From positions 1-64,000 of the forward strand of contig CANRIZ010000004.1 in assembly GCA_947630835.1 (NCBI GenBank): DNA of 64,000 nt. Reading direction: 5' to 3'. Below, piece after piece: positions 45,904 through 54,550 of this stretch. The notes beneath the pieces are model-generated. The model did no database searches and was not told the DNA's origin. It saw only the letters and a program-made list of their open reading frames with translations. Source of the DNA: an uncultured Clostridia bacterium (lineage in GTDB: Bacteria > Bacillota > Clostridia > Oscillospirales > Acutalibacteraceae). Numbering within the stretch: position 1 is the first letter of the stretch; every line of letters starts with the position of its first letter. Position numbers and translations under genes: made by a program.

Positions 45904-46623
45904 TTAATTTTCATTGATTTCAATTTCGCCCAGCACCTTGCCGACGCTTTCGTGCAGCACTAAATCCGCCCTGCCGTCAAACGGAGTTTCGTTGCGGTTT
46001 ATGAGCACGGTGTATTTGCCGGTGAAATAGTTTATAAGCCCTGCCGCAGGGTAGACGTTGAGAGAAGTGCCGGCAATTATCAGCGCGTCGGCTCGGGCTA
46101 TGGCGTTTACCGCAGCATTGACGGTGCTTTGCTCCAACCCCTCCTCGTACAGCACAACGTCCGGTTTAATAATCCCGCCGCATTCGCAAAGCGGTATATC
46201 GCCGCTTTCTTTAATGTATTGCAAGCCGTAAAATTTTCCGCATTTTACGCAGTGGTTCCTGTGTACGCTGCCGTGAAGCTCATACACGGTTTTGCTGCCC
46301 GCCTTTTGGTGCAGACCGTCGATATTCTGCGTCACTATTGCCGAGAGCTTACGTTTGCTTTCCGCCTCGGCAAGCTTTAAATGCGCGGCGTTCGGCTCTG
46401 CGTTTTCTACAAGCATTTTGTCGCGGTAGAACCTGTAAAATTCCTTTGTGTTGTTAATAAAAAAGCTGTGACTCAATATAATTTCGGGCGGATAGTCGTA
46501 TTTTTGATTATAAAGTCCGTCCTTGCTCCTGAAATCGGGTATTCCGCTTTCCGTTGAAACTCCCGCGCCGCCGAAAAAGACTATATTTTTGCTCTCGTCG
46601 AATATTTCCTGCAAAGCTTTCAT
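45904..46623 (-). CDS. cobB: Sir2-family NAD-dependent protein deacylase
   Basis: 239 residues. NAD-binding 'FFGGAGVSTESGIPDFRSKD', 'IVTQNIDGLHQKAGSKTVYE' with the catalytic His in 'ELHGSVHRNHC', and a zinc site formed by 'CVKC' and 'CEC'. Removes acyl groups from lysines. Monocistronic by position. Confidence 0.95.
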   Translation of the reverse strand: MKALQEIFDESKNIVFFGGAGVSTESGIPDFRSKDGLYNQKYDYPPEIILSHSFFINNTKEFYRFYRDKMLVENAEPNAAHLKLAEAESKRKLSAIVTQNIDGLHQKAGSKTVYELHGSVHRNHCVKCGKFYGLQYIKESGDIPLCECGGIIKPDVVLYEEGLEQSTVNAAVNAIARADALIIAGTSLNVYPAAGLINYFTGKYTVLINRNETPFDGRADLVLHESVGKVLGEIEINEN

Positions 46624-46639
46624 TTTATCACTTCCCGTT

Positions 46640-46700
46640 AATTAAAAAAGAAAAACCGTAAGACCTTGCGGAACGTCCGATTTTTCTTTTTGTATGTCTT
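46640..46700 (-). terminator. Terminator after birA
   Basis: Minus strand AAAGAAAAATCG and CGGTTTTTCTTT pair around a 15-base loop, continuing into TTTTTAATT. Confidence 0.55.
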
Positions 46701-46719
46701 TAAAGCCTTTAGATGAATT

Positions 46720-47523
46720 TTATCTAAGATGAATTATCTCGCCTGATTTTAAAACGGTAGTTTCCACAGGACCCTTAACTATAAGTCCGCCGTCCTCGGC
46801 TATGTCGACGGCTTTTGCGTCGTATTCGCCGTCGGGAGTTATCACCCTGACCATTTTATCCACGGTGTCCGAATTTGCCCTGAGCCTGTCGATTATTTCC
46901 GCGTTGTCGTCGTTTACAAGCAAACCGCTTCTTAAAACGTATCTGTCAAGATTATTAATAATGTCAACCGTTATTTCGTTTCGGTCAAGCTCAATTTCGC
47001 CCGAATATTCGTTGCCTATTGAGGTTGCCGTAAATTCAAGCTCATTTTCAAAAACGGTCTTTTCAACGTTAACGCCTATTCCCACAACAACATATTTCGG
47101 TCTGTTGTGTTCGATTACCGTTTCGCATAAAATGCCGCACAGCTTTTTGCCGTTAACGAGAACGTCGTTGGGCCACTTTATTTTTGCTTCCAAGCCGAAA
47201 ATGTTATAAACGCTGTCGCGCACCGCAAGCCCCGCCGCAGAGGAGATAAGCCCGATGTTCTTACTGCCGGCGTTAAGCTCGTAAATCACCGAAAAATATA
47301 CGCCCGCCCCTTCCGGCGAAAAAAAGCTTCTCCCGAGCCTGCCCTTGCCCGCGGTTTGGGAAGCGGCGATAACCACCGTGTTTTTGCCCTTGCCGTCGGC
47401 GCAAAGTCTTTTTGCCTCCTCGTTTGTAGAGTCGATTTCGGGGAAAAACTTTATGTACCTTTTCATTCTGTACTGCTTAAGCTGATATAAAATTCCCTTT
47501 TCGTTCAAGTTTAAATTTTCCAT
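46720..47523 (-). CDS. birA: Biotin-protein ligase, no DNA-binding domain
   Basis: 267 residues. Biotin/ATP-binding 'ASQTAGKGRLGRSFFSPEGA', 'IKWPNDVLVNGKKLCGILCE', and a C-terminal SH3-like domain ending 'KGPVETTVLKSGEIIHLR'. It attaches biotin to carboxylase carrier domains. The N-terminal helix-turn-helix of bifunctional BirA is missing, so it should not itself repress biotin genes. Confidence 0.92.
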   Translation of the reverse strand: MENLNLNEKGILYQLKQYRMKRYIKFFPEIDSTNEEAKRLCADGKGKNTVVIAASQTAGKGRLGRSFFSPEGAGVYFSVIYELNAGSKNIGLISSAAGLAVRDSVYNIFGLEAKIKWPNDVLVNGKKLCGILCETVIEHNRPKYVVVGIGVNVEKTVFENELEFTATSIGNEYSGEIELDRNEITVDIINNLDRYVLRSGLLVNDDNAEIIDRLRANSDTVDKMVRVITPDGEYDAKAVDIAEDGGLIVKGPVETTVLKSGEIIHLR

Positions 47524-47744
47524 TATACGTCCTTTCGCAAAAGCATTAATATAAACCGAATTATCAATAATATTTTTACATATATTTTATTTCAGGTCAA
47601 GTAATAATTTAACATTTTTTCCTTCTGAAAACGAAAACTTTGCTTTTGCCCTTTTAAATCGGAGCGGGATATGATAAAATAAAGCGGAGCAAAAAGCTTG
47701 CAAAGATTTTATAAGGATTTTGTTATATTTCGGGAGGCGCGCAG

Positions 47745-48656
47745 ATGATATTGCAAACGGCGAATCTGGTAAAAAGCTTCGGCGACAAGTCCGTGCTGAA
47801 GGGTGTTTCCCTACAGGCGCAGGGCGGAAAAGCCTTGGGGCTTCTCGGCAGGAACGGGGCGGGTAAAACCACCACAATCAGAATAATTATGAATGTTTTT
47901 TCACCCGATTCGGGCGAGGTTTTGCTTGACTGCGAGCCCTTTGAGGCGCAAAAGCATAAAATAGGCTATCTCCCCGAGGAAAGGGGTCTATACCCGAAAA
48001 AGGAAATAATGGCACAGCTCGTATATTTTGCGCGGCTTGCGGGGCTTTCGGGGTCGCAGGCAAAGGAAAACGCCCGTAAGCTTTTGGAAAAATTGCAAAT
48101 GACCGAGTACGCGGGCAAACGCCTCGACACGCTTTCAAAGGGAAATCAGCAGAAAATCCAGCTTGCCGCAACGCTTATAGCCGACCCGGAGATAGTCATA
48201 CTCGACGAACCGTTTTCGGGCCTTGACCCTGTAAACGCAATGATTTTAAAGGACCTGATAAGAGAGCTTATTTCAAACGGCAGAATAGTTATCTTTTCGT
48301 CGCATCAAATGAATTACATAGAGGAATTTTGCGATGAGATAGCCATAATAAACGGCGGAAAAATCGTTGTTTCGGGCAGTATAAGGGATATAAAACGGCG
48401 TTCGCCGAGGAATGTGGTTGAAATAATTTCAAATAATACCGAGAAAATATCGGATTACCTTAAAATAATAAACGCGGATATTATCGGGGATATGTACGCC
48501 GACGGGGACAAGCTTCGGGTTACCCTTGAGCATGACGGCGACAAGGACAGGCTTTTTTCCTCCCTCTCGGAATATTCCGAATACATAGACGCCTTTTACG
48601 TTAAAGAACCCACTCTTAACGAGATTTTTGTCAAATATACGGAGGCAAGCGTATGA
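47745..48656 (+). CDS. ABC transporter ATPase, NatA type
   Basis: 303 residues. Walker A 'LLGRNGAGKTTTIRIIMNVF', signature 'TLSKGNQQKIQLAATLI', Walker B 'EIVILDEPFSGLDPVNAMIL', H-loop 'FSSHQMNYIEEF'. The 75-residue C-terminal extension is typical of NatA/CcmA-like exporters. Ends 4 bases into the permease gene, so a two-gene transporter. Confidence 0.93.
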   Translation: MILQTANLVKSFGDKSVLKGVSLQAQGGKALGLLGRNGAGKTTTIRIIMNVFSPDSGEVLLDCEPFEAQKHKIGYLPEERGLYPKKEIMAQLVYFARLAGLSGSQAKENARKLLEKLQMTEYAGKRLDTLSKGNQQKIQLAATLIADPEIVILDEPFSGLDPVNAMILKDLIRELISNGRIVIFSSHQMNYIEEFCDEIAIINGGKIVVSGSIRDIKRRSPRNVVEIISNNTEKISDYLKIINADIIGDMYADGDKLRVTLEHDGDKDRLFSSLSEYSEYIDAFYVKEPTLNEIFVKYTEASV

Positions 48657-49900
48657 AACAGTTTTTTACGATTTTCAAATTTGAGCTTTCGGGATATTTG
48701 AAAAACAAAATATTTACCGGACTTACCGTTATATTAATACTTGTTATGGCGGCGGTGCTGTTCTTCCCTCGGTTTTCTCAGTCAAAGACCCCCGACGCAG
48801 ACTCCATAGGCACAAGCTATGCTTCAAAAATGCTGTTGCAGGAGTCAACCGAAACGGACGCATCACTGTTGGCTCAATGTATAAAGCAACAGCTCGGAGA
48901 CATCGAAATAACGGTTGCCGACAAGAGCGAGGAACAGATGAAAAAGGAAATTATGGACGAGAAATACGACATCGCCGTTATAATGACCTCGCCGCTCTCT
49001 TACAGATACATAGTTAAGACCGCAGGTATAACCGATATGACGGGCTATGCCGTGGACGACGCAATTATAAGCTGTTACAGAATGAAAAAGCTGGCCGATC
49101 TCGGCGTGCCGCAGGAGGAGGCCGCAGATATACTTGAAAGCGGCGTCACAAGCGAAGCGGTGATAATAGGCAACGATCAGTCGCAGAGCTTTTTCTATAC
49201 TTATATACTTATGTTCCTGCTCTATTTTGCGGTTATGGTTTACGGTCAGTTTGTAGCGCAGGGCGTTGCGCTTGAAAAAAGCTCGAGGGCTATGGAACTG
49301 CTGATAACATCTGCAAAGCCCGTTAATCTGATGTTCGGCAAGATACTCGGCGCAGGCGCGGCGGGGCTTATTCAGCTTGTTTTGCTTTTGGGGAGCGCTT
49401 TCGGCTTTTATGCGGTAAACAGGCAATATTGGCAGGGCAATATGATTATTGCTTCGATTTTCGGTATGCCCGCTAAAATGCTTGCGTTTACGGTTCTGTT
49501 CTTTGTACTCGGATTTTTGATATATTCGTTTATGTTCGGGGCGGCCGCCTCGCTTGCAAATAAGCTGGAGGATATTAACACGCTGACAATGCCCGTTATG
49601 TTCTGTATGATAATTACATTTTTTATAACTATATTCTCAATGGTAGGCGGCAATGTGGACAGTCCGCTTATGAAAATTGCCTCGTTTGTTCCCGTCACTT
49701 CGCCCATGGCAATGTTTACAAGGATAACCATGGGCAGCGTAAGTGCGGCGGAAATAGCCGTTTCAATAGCTATACTTATAGCTTCAACCGTGCTCACGGG
49801 CTATATTGCGGCGGCAATTTACAAGGTCGGCGTAATTATGTACGGCAAACCGCCGAAGCTCAACGAGCTTGTAAGGGCGGTAAAGAACAGCAAAAAATGA
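48653..49900 (+). CDS. ABC-2 type permease, NatB type
   Basis: 415 residues: one N-terminal membrane helix, a large extracytoplasmic domain (about 45-180), then five or six helices, the layout of NatB/ABC-2 permeases. 'FVAQGVALEKSSRAMELLIT' is the conserved coupling region. Partner of the ATPase just upstream; possible Na+ or peptide/drug efflux. A terminator follows (49936-49968). Confidence 0.9.
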   Translation: MKQFFTIFKFELSGYLKNKIFTGLTVILILVMAAVLFFPRFSQSKTPDADSIGTSYASKMLLQESTETDASLLAQCIKQQLGDIEITVADKSEEQMKKEIMDEKYDIAVIMTSPLSYRYIVKTAGITDMTGYAVDDAIISCYRMKKLADLGVPQEEAADILESGVTSEAVIIGNDQSQSFFYTYILMFLLYFAVMVYGQFVAQGVALEKSSRAMELLITSAKPVNLMFGKILGAGAAGLIQLVLLLGSAFGFYAVNRQYWQGNMIIASIFGMPAKMLAFTVLFFVLGFLIYSFMFGAAASLANKLEDINTLTMPVMFCMIITFFITIFSMVGGNVDSPLMKIASFVPVTSPMAMFTRITMGSVSAAEIAVSIAILIASTVLTGYIAAAIYKVGVIMYGKPPKLNELVRAVKNSKK

Positions 49901-49935
49901 TATAGGGATTCTGCCCTTAAACGGATAAAAACAAA

Positions 49936-49968
49936 AACCCGCCTTAAAGACGGGTTTTTGTTTTGTGT
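49936..49968 (+). terminator. Terminator of the NatAB operon
   Basis: AAAAACCCGCC-TTAAA-GACGGGTTTTTG; also symmetric enough to act leftward. Confidence 0.85.
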
Positions 49969-49991
49969 TTTTAGGGGAAGAAAAGGGATAA

Positions 49992-50048
49992 ATGAAAAAG
50001 TTATCGCATCAAGAGGTGAGTTCTCTTGAATTGATGATTAAAGTATAA
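49992..50048 (+). other. Possible very short ORF (18 codons)
   Basis: ATG to TAA, MKKLSHQEVSSLELMIKV, with a purine-rich stretch upstream (AAAAGGGATAA). The same bases form a CAAGAG...CTCTTG hairpin. No homology can be named; it may be chance. The rest of 49971-50131 is AT-rich with nothing recognisable. Confidence 0.2.
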
Positions 50049-50131
50049 TATCAAAATGTTTCGATTGTGTATATATAAATTTAAATAAATGTAAATAAAA
50101 TATTAAAGAAATTTTAACAAGCCGAAAAAAT

Positions 50132-51202
50132 TTATAAAATGAGGTCGAGAACCGTGATTGCCGTAACGGCTTCCACCGCGGGAACGGCACGGGGTACTAT
50201 ACAGGGGTCGTGCCTTCCGTGAATTGTAAGCTCTTCGGTTTTAAGGGTTTTTAAATTAACGCTTGTTTGGGGGATTGATATTGAAGCGGTCGGCTTTACG
50301 GCAACCCTGAAAACTATGGGCATACCGGAGGTGACGCCGCCGAGTATTCCGCCGTGATTGTTTGTAAGCGTAACTATTTTACCGTCCTTTACCGAAAAAG
50401 CGTCGTTATTTTCGCTTCCGTATTTTTGCGAACCCTCAAAGCCCGAGCCGAATTCTATACCCTTTATTGCGGGTATTGCAAAAATATTTTTCGCTATGAC
50501 GTTTTCTATACCGTCAAACATAGGTTCGCCTATTCCCGCAGGTAACCCCGAAACCGCACATTCTATAACGCCGCCGACCGAGTCGCCCGAACTGCGGGCA
50601 ATGTCTATAACCGTTTTCATCTGTTCGCCCTTAAACCTGCTTATTACCGGGAAAAACGGGTCAAGCCGCAATTCGCCGTCAAGCGGATTTTCGCTCTCGA
50701 AGCCGTCGTCCGTAACGTCCTTAACCGAATAAATATGCGCTTTAACGTTTATTCCTTTTGCTTGGAGTATTTGCAGGCATATCGCGCCGGCAAAGCACAG
50801 AGGGGCGGTAAGTCTGCCCGAAAACTGACCGCCGCCAGCAATATCGTTATTACCCGCGTATTTAACATATGCGGCGTAATCGGAATGCGAGGGACGCGGG
50901 AGCAGTTTAAGCTCGTCGTAGTCGCGGCTTTTTGTGTTTGTGTTGTCGATTTTAACGCAAACGGGAGCGCCGCAGGTTTTACCGTCGACAAGTCCGGAAA
51001 TAATTTGAGGCGTATCCGCTTCCTTTCTCGGAGTCGCAAAACGGCTGTGCCCCGGAGCGCGCCTTGCCATAAACGCTTCGATTTTTGCAAAATCAAGCTC
51101 GATTCCGGCGGGCAGTCCGTCGATTACCGCGCCTATGGATTGCGAATGCGACTGACCGAATACGCTTACGTTAATTTTGTTGCCTTTAAGTATTGATGAC
51201 AT
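50132..51202 (-). CDS. aroC: Chorismate synthase
   Basis: 356 residues from the ATG at 51202, which has GGAGGTG six bases upstream; the track start is 26 codons early and lies within aroA. Makes chorismate from EPSP with reduced FMN. 'VSVFGQSHSQSIGAVIDGLP', 'RRAPGHSRFATPRKEADTPQ', 'GGILGGVTSGMPIVFRVAVK' and 'GRHDPCIVPRAVPAVEAV' are family signatures. Last gene of the aroF-tyrA-aroA-aroC operon. Confidence 0.97.
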   Translation of the reverse strand: MSSILKGNKINVSVFGQSHSQSIGAVIDGLPAGIELDFAKIEAFMARRAPGHSRFATPRKEADTPQIISGLVDGKTCGAPVCVKIDNTNTKSRDYDELKLLPRPSHSDYAAYVKYAGNNDIAGGGQFSGRLTAPLCFAGAICLQILQAKGINVKAHIYSVKDVTDDGFESENPLDGELRLDPFFPVISRFKGEQMKTVIDIARSSGDSVGGVIECAVSGLPAGIGEPMFDGIENVIAKNIFAIPAIKGIEFGSGFEGSQKYGSENNDAFSVKDGKIVTLTNNHGGILGGVTSGMPIVFRVAVKPTASISIPQTSVNLKTLKTEELTIHGRHDPCIVPRAVPAVEAVTAITVLDLIL

Positions 51203-52454
51203 CGAATACACCTCCGAGTTTTCTGTAATTTTCAAGAAAAAGGGGACTGTTGCCGTTGACGCAGTCCGCGTCGGTAACAATAATTTCGCTTTCGCATTTG
51301 AGCGCCGCCGCAGCCATTGCCATAACTATTCTGTAATCGTTAAACGACGGAATATAGCCGCCGACGGTTTTTTCGTTGCTCCAAACAATTATGCCGTCGT
51401 CCGTCTGCGCGCTTGCGCCGCCTATGGCGCATATGCAGTCGCTGAAAACGGCGGGAGCTTCTCTCATACCTATTCTTTGATGAAGGGTGCTTGAGATAAT
51501 GCTCAGTCCGCTTTTGCAGTTGTGAGCCAAAACGCAGAGCGCGGGCACAAGGTCGAAAATCTCGTTGGAGTCAAGCGGCAATCCCTTTAAATTTCCGCCC
51601 GAAACGCTTACAATACCGTCTTTTTCCCGCACGTCGGCGCCGATGCTTTTAAGAAGGGAGAGTATTTTTTCCTCGTTTTGGAAGCTTCCCGTTTTCAGCC
51701 CTTTAATCGAAGCCTTGCCCGATATTGCGCCCGCGGCGAGCAGATATGCGCTGCTGAGCCAGTCGCCTTCTGCGTCAAGCTCCTTTGGCGAAACATATTC
51801 TTGACCGCCCTTTATGTACAGGGAATTATCTTTTTCCTCTATAATCACTCCGAATTTTTTTATTATATCGACAGTCATATTTATATAGTTTTTGTAGGGG
51901 CAGGGGGAGGGAAGCCGAATAACCGAATCCCCTCGGATTATGGGCAGGGCAAATAAAAGTCCCGTAGCGTATTGCGAACTCATAGCCCCGAATTGCTTAA
52001 ATTCGCCGCTTTGAAGCTTACCCGAAATTTCAAGCGGATATTTCCACGCGGCGGTAAAGCTTATGCCGTGGCTTTCCATAGAATTTCTTAAGGGAAGCAA
52101 CGGCCTTGAAACGGGCGCGCCGGAGCTTGTGAATTCAACGTTTATTCCCAAAGCCGAGGCAACGGGGATAAGGAACCTTACCAAAAGCGAACTGTCGCCG
52201 CAGTCAAGCCGAGCCTTCCCGCATACGGGGTTTATGGGCTTTACGGTTATTTTATTGCCGTCAAGCTTAATATCCGCGCCCAGACCGTTGAGGCAGGCGG
52301 CGGTAAGCTTTATTTCGCCGCAAATTCCGTTGCAATTTATGACGGTTTCCTCACGGCAAAGGGAGCTTGCTATAAGCAGTCTTTGCAAATAAGCCTTTGA
52401 GGACGCCGCCGTAACGCAGCCGCCGAGCGCGGAGGGTTTAAACGCTATATCCAT
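51186..52454 (-). CDS. aroA: EPSP synthase
   Basis: 422 residues; joins shikimate-3-phosphate and phosphoenolpyruvate. Conserved blocks: 'AASSKAYLQRLLIASSLC' (SKS-type start, here SSKAY), 'LDCGDSSLLVRFLIPVASAL' (the GNSGT/A equivalent reads GDSSL), and 'AVFSDCICAIGGASAQTDDG'. 'SFNDYRIVMAMAAAALKCES' is the final conserved block (DHR becomes DYR). The sequence is divergent at several usual signature points. Starts 4 bases after tyrA ends and overlaps aroC by 17 bases. Confidence 0.88.
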   Translation of the reverse strand: MDIAFKPSALGGCVTAASSKAYLQRLLIASSLCREETVINCNGICGEIKLTAACLNGLGADIKLDGNKITVKPINPVCGKARLDCGDSSLLVRFLIPVASALGINVEFTSSGAPVSRPLLPLRNSMESHGISFTAAWKYPLEISGKLQSGEFKQFGAMSSQYATGLLFALPIIRGDSVIRLPSPCPYKNYINMTVDIIKKFGVIIEEKDNSLYIKGGQEYVSPKELDAEGDWLSSAYLLAAGAISGKASIKGLKTGSFQNEEKILSLLKSIGADVREKDGIVSVSGGNLKGLPLDSNEIFDLVPALCVLAHNCKSGLSIISSTLHQRIGMREAPAVFSDCICAIGGASAQTDDGIIVWSNEKTVGGYIPSFNDYRIVMAMAAAALKCESEIIVTDADCVNGNSPLFLENYRKLGGVFDVINT

Positions 52455-52458
52455 AAAA

Positions 52459-53304
52459 TCAATCCCTGTAATCTCCGTCGATTCTTTCCTTGCACTCTCT
52501 GCCGTCCTTCAAAAGCGCCTTTAAAGTAACGGCGTCGTTGTTCTTTAAAGCGTCGGAATATTTTTTCAAGTTCTCCGTAATACAGTCTATTTCTTCAATA
52601 AGGTTGTCCCTGTTTTCCAAAAACAGCTCCGTCCACATATTTTCGTTGAGCTTTGCAACCCTTGTCAAATCCTTGTAGCTTCCCGCCGAAAAGCCCTTGT
52701 GAAGCTCGGCGTTGGGACTTTTTACATAGGCGTTTGAAACAACATGCGCAAGCTGGGAGGTGAACGCTATTATTTTATCATGTTCTTGACAGGTTGTCAT
52801 TTGAATATTTGTAAAACCGATGGATAAAAACAGCTTTTTTACGGTTTCGAGCTCTCTTATGTCAAAATCCTTTTCGGGGACTAAAATCATGGAGGCGTTG
52901 TTGAACATTGTAACCTCCGAATTTTCAAAGCCCGAAAGATGCAGTCCCGCCATAGGGTGTGCGCCGACAAAGGTAAAGCCGTGCTTTTTTGCGGTTTCCC
53001 ACATATCGTCGCAGACATATTCCTTAACGCCGCAGGTATCGAGAACTATTGCGCCTTTTTTAAACTTGTCGGCGTTTTCGATTATATATTTTTTTGTCGT
53101 TTCGGGATAAAGCCCCGTAATAATCATATCGCATTGAGATATGTTTTCGTCCGTAAGCTCGCCGTCGACAGCGCCCAGGAGCTTCGCCTTGAGCAGTACG
53201 TTATAATCGATATCGTAACCCAAAACACGGTTGTCGGTATTGTATTTTATCGCCTTTGCCAACGAGCCGCCTATAAGACCCAGACCAACTACAGCTATAA
53301 GCAT
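52459..53304 (-). CDS. tyrA: Prephenate dehydrogenase
   Basis: 281 residues; oxidises prephenate to 4-hydroxyphenylpyruvate for Tyr. N-terminal Rossmann 'AVVGLGLIGGSLAKAIKYNT', and 'FVGAHPMAGLHLSGFENSEV' with the substrate His. No C-terminal ACT domain, so Tyr feedback must act elsewhere (perhaps on AroF or through the operon leader). Confidence 0.95.
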   Translation of the reverse strand: MLIAVVGLGLIGGSLAKAIKYNTDNRVLGYDIDYNVLLKAKLLGAVDGELTDENISQCDMIITGLYPETTKKYIIENADKFKKGAIVLDTCGVKEYVCDDMWETAKKHGFTFVGAHPMAGLHLSGFENSEVTMFNNASMILVPEKDFDIRELETVKKLFLSIGFTNIQMTTCQEHDKIIAFTSQLAHVVSNAYVKSPNAELHKGFSAGSYKDLTRVAKLNENMWTELFLENRDNLIEEIDCITENLKKYSDALKNNDAVTLKALLKDGRECKERIDGDYRD

Positions 53305-53318
53305 ATGTTTTCCCTTCC

Positions 53319-54323
53319 TTATTTTAATGCGTTGAGAATTTTTTGCACGCCCTTTGCAACCTCGGCAAATTTATCGGGCGTAAGCGCCTGAGGGCCATCG
53401 CAAAGCGCCTGCTGCGGATTGTTGTGAACCTCTATCATTAAGCCGTCCGCGCCGCACGCCGCCGCCGCATAGGAAAGCGGCTTAACGAGCCTTGCAATTC
53501 CCGAAGCGTGACTGGGATCGACCACAACCGGAAGATGCGTTTTTTCTTTAAGTATGGGTACGGCGGAAAGGTCAAGCGTGTTTCTTGCGGCGGGCTCAAA
53601 GGTTCTTATTCCTCTTTCGCAGAGTATTACCTTCTCGTTTCCGCCCGCCATAATGTATTCTGCGCTCATAAGAAGCTCGTCTATCGTTGCGCAAAGCCCT
53701 CTCTTTAGGAAAATCGGCTTATCGAGCTTGCCAAGCTGTTTTAAAAGCTCAAAATTCTGCATGTTCCTTGCGCCGACCTGGATTATATCGACGTCCTCAA
53801 ACAAATCTATGTGCGAAGCGTCCATAATTTCGCTTACAATGGGCATACCCGTGATTTCCTTGGCTTCAATCAAAAGCTTTAAACCGTCCGAACGCATACC
53901 CTGAAAGGCGTAGGGCGAGGTTCTCGGCTTAAACGCTCCGCCCCTTAAAACATTTGCGCCGGCTTCTTTTACGGATTTTGCGATTTCGATAATCTGCTCT
54001 TCGCTTTCAACCGAGCAAGGACCCGCGAAGAACTGAAAGTTTCCTGCGCCCAGTTTTACCGAACCGCCAAGGTCGATTACCGTGTCGTTCGGGTGAAATT
54101 TCCTGTTTGCCTGCTTGTACGGCTCGGAAATTCTCCTTACACCCTCAACAATCTCAAGCCCCTCGATTAAGTCGGCGTCAATTCTGCTCGTATCGCCTAC
54201 CAAGCCCCAAACGGTGGTATATTCGCCTACGGACTTGTGTATTTCAACGTTTTGGTTTTCGAGCCATTGCCTTAAAATTTCAACCTTTTGGCTGTCGGCT
54301 TCGTTTTTTAAAATTACTATCAT
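53319..54323 (-). CDS. aroF: DAHP synthase with N-terminal regulatory domain
   Basis: 334 residues from the ATG at 54323; the track start at 54365 lies in the attenuator. First step of aromatic synthesis. N-terminal 70 residues ('MIVILKNEADSQKVEILRQW') are the ferredoxin-like regulatory domain of the type I-beta enzyme, the Tyr/Phe sensor in Thermotoga. The TIM barrel has 'FFAGPCSVESEEQIIEIAKS', 'GGAFKPRTSPYAFQG' and 'PVVVDPSHASGIARLVKPLS'. First structural gene of the operon, after the Tyr-codon leader. Confidence 0.96.
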   Translation of the reverse strand: MIVILKNEADSQKVEILRQWLENQNVEIHKSVGEYTTVWGLVGDTSRIDADLIEGLEIVEGVRRISEPYKQANRKFHPNDTVIDLGGSVKLGAGNFQFFAGPCSVESEEQIIEIAKSVKEAGANVLRGGAFKPRTSPYAFQGMRSDGLKLLIEAKEITGMPIVSEIMDASHIDLFEDVDIIQVGARNMQNFELLKQLGKLDKPIFLKRGLCATIDELLMSAEYIMAGGNEKVILCERGIRTFEPAARNTLDLSAVPILKEKTHLPVVVDPSHASGIARLVKPLSYAAAACGADGLMIEVHNNPQQALCDGPQALTPDKFAEVAKGVQKILNALK

Positions 54324-54337
54324 TTTATCATATCCTT

Positions 54338-54372
54338 TAAAAAAATAACCCGCAGTGAATTTCAACTGCGGG
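54338..54372 (-). terminator. Attenuator terminator of the aro operon
   Basis: Minus strand CCCGCAGT-TGAAATTC-ACTGCGGG followed by TTATTTTTTT, 15 bases before the aroF ATG. A segment upstream, UGAAUUUCG-CUG (just after the leader peptide), can pair with CAGUUGAAAUUCA inside this hairpin and would prevent it forming. Confidence 0.88.
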
Positions 54373-54422
54373 AATAAACTTACTTTGTTTTTAAAGCGAG
54401 CTTCAAACAGCGAAATTCATTA

Positions 54423-54488
54423 TTACCTTACCGAGCATACGATAAAGCGGTAATAGTAATATCCGGCTGTGATAATGCGCTTTGACAT
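54423..54488 (-). CDS. Tyr-rich leader peptide of the aro operon
   Basis: 21-residue peptide MSKRIITAGYYYYRFIVCSVR, too short for the ORF track, with a GGTGAGGAG site 6 bases before its ATG. Codons 10-13 are TAT TAC TAT TAC and codon 15 is TTT: four consecutive Tyr codons and a nearby Phe codon. Its stop codon lies just before the segment that can pair with the terminator (54338-54372). With scarce charged tRNA-Tyr a ribosome would stall on the Tyr run and free that segment; otherwise it would reach the stop and cover it. This is the logic of trp/his/phe attenuators of Gram-negative bacteria. Confidence 0.82.
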   Translation of the reverse strand: MSKRIITAGYYYYRFIVCSVR

Positions 54489-54516
54489 AATATTCTCCTC
54501 ACCTTATATTGTTGAT

Positions 54517-54545
54517 ATATTAGCACCATTAAAAACAAATGTCAA
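54517..54545 (-). promoter_or_regulatory. Promoter of the aro operon leader
   Basis: Minus strand TTGACA (54540-54545), 17 bases, TAATAT (54517-54522). It gives a leader of about 185 nt before aroF. Confidence 0.8.
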
Positions 54546-54550
54546 CCTTT

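Noticed and set aside
47587-47877. 96-aa minus-strand ORF between birA and the NatA gene
   Set aside because: It overlaps the promoter region and start of the NatA gene, has no SD, and its sequence is composition-driven.
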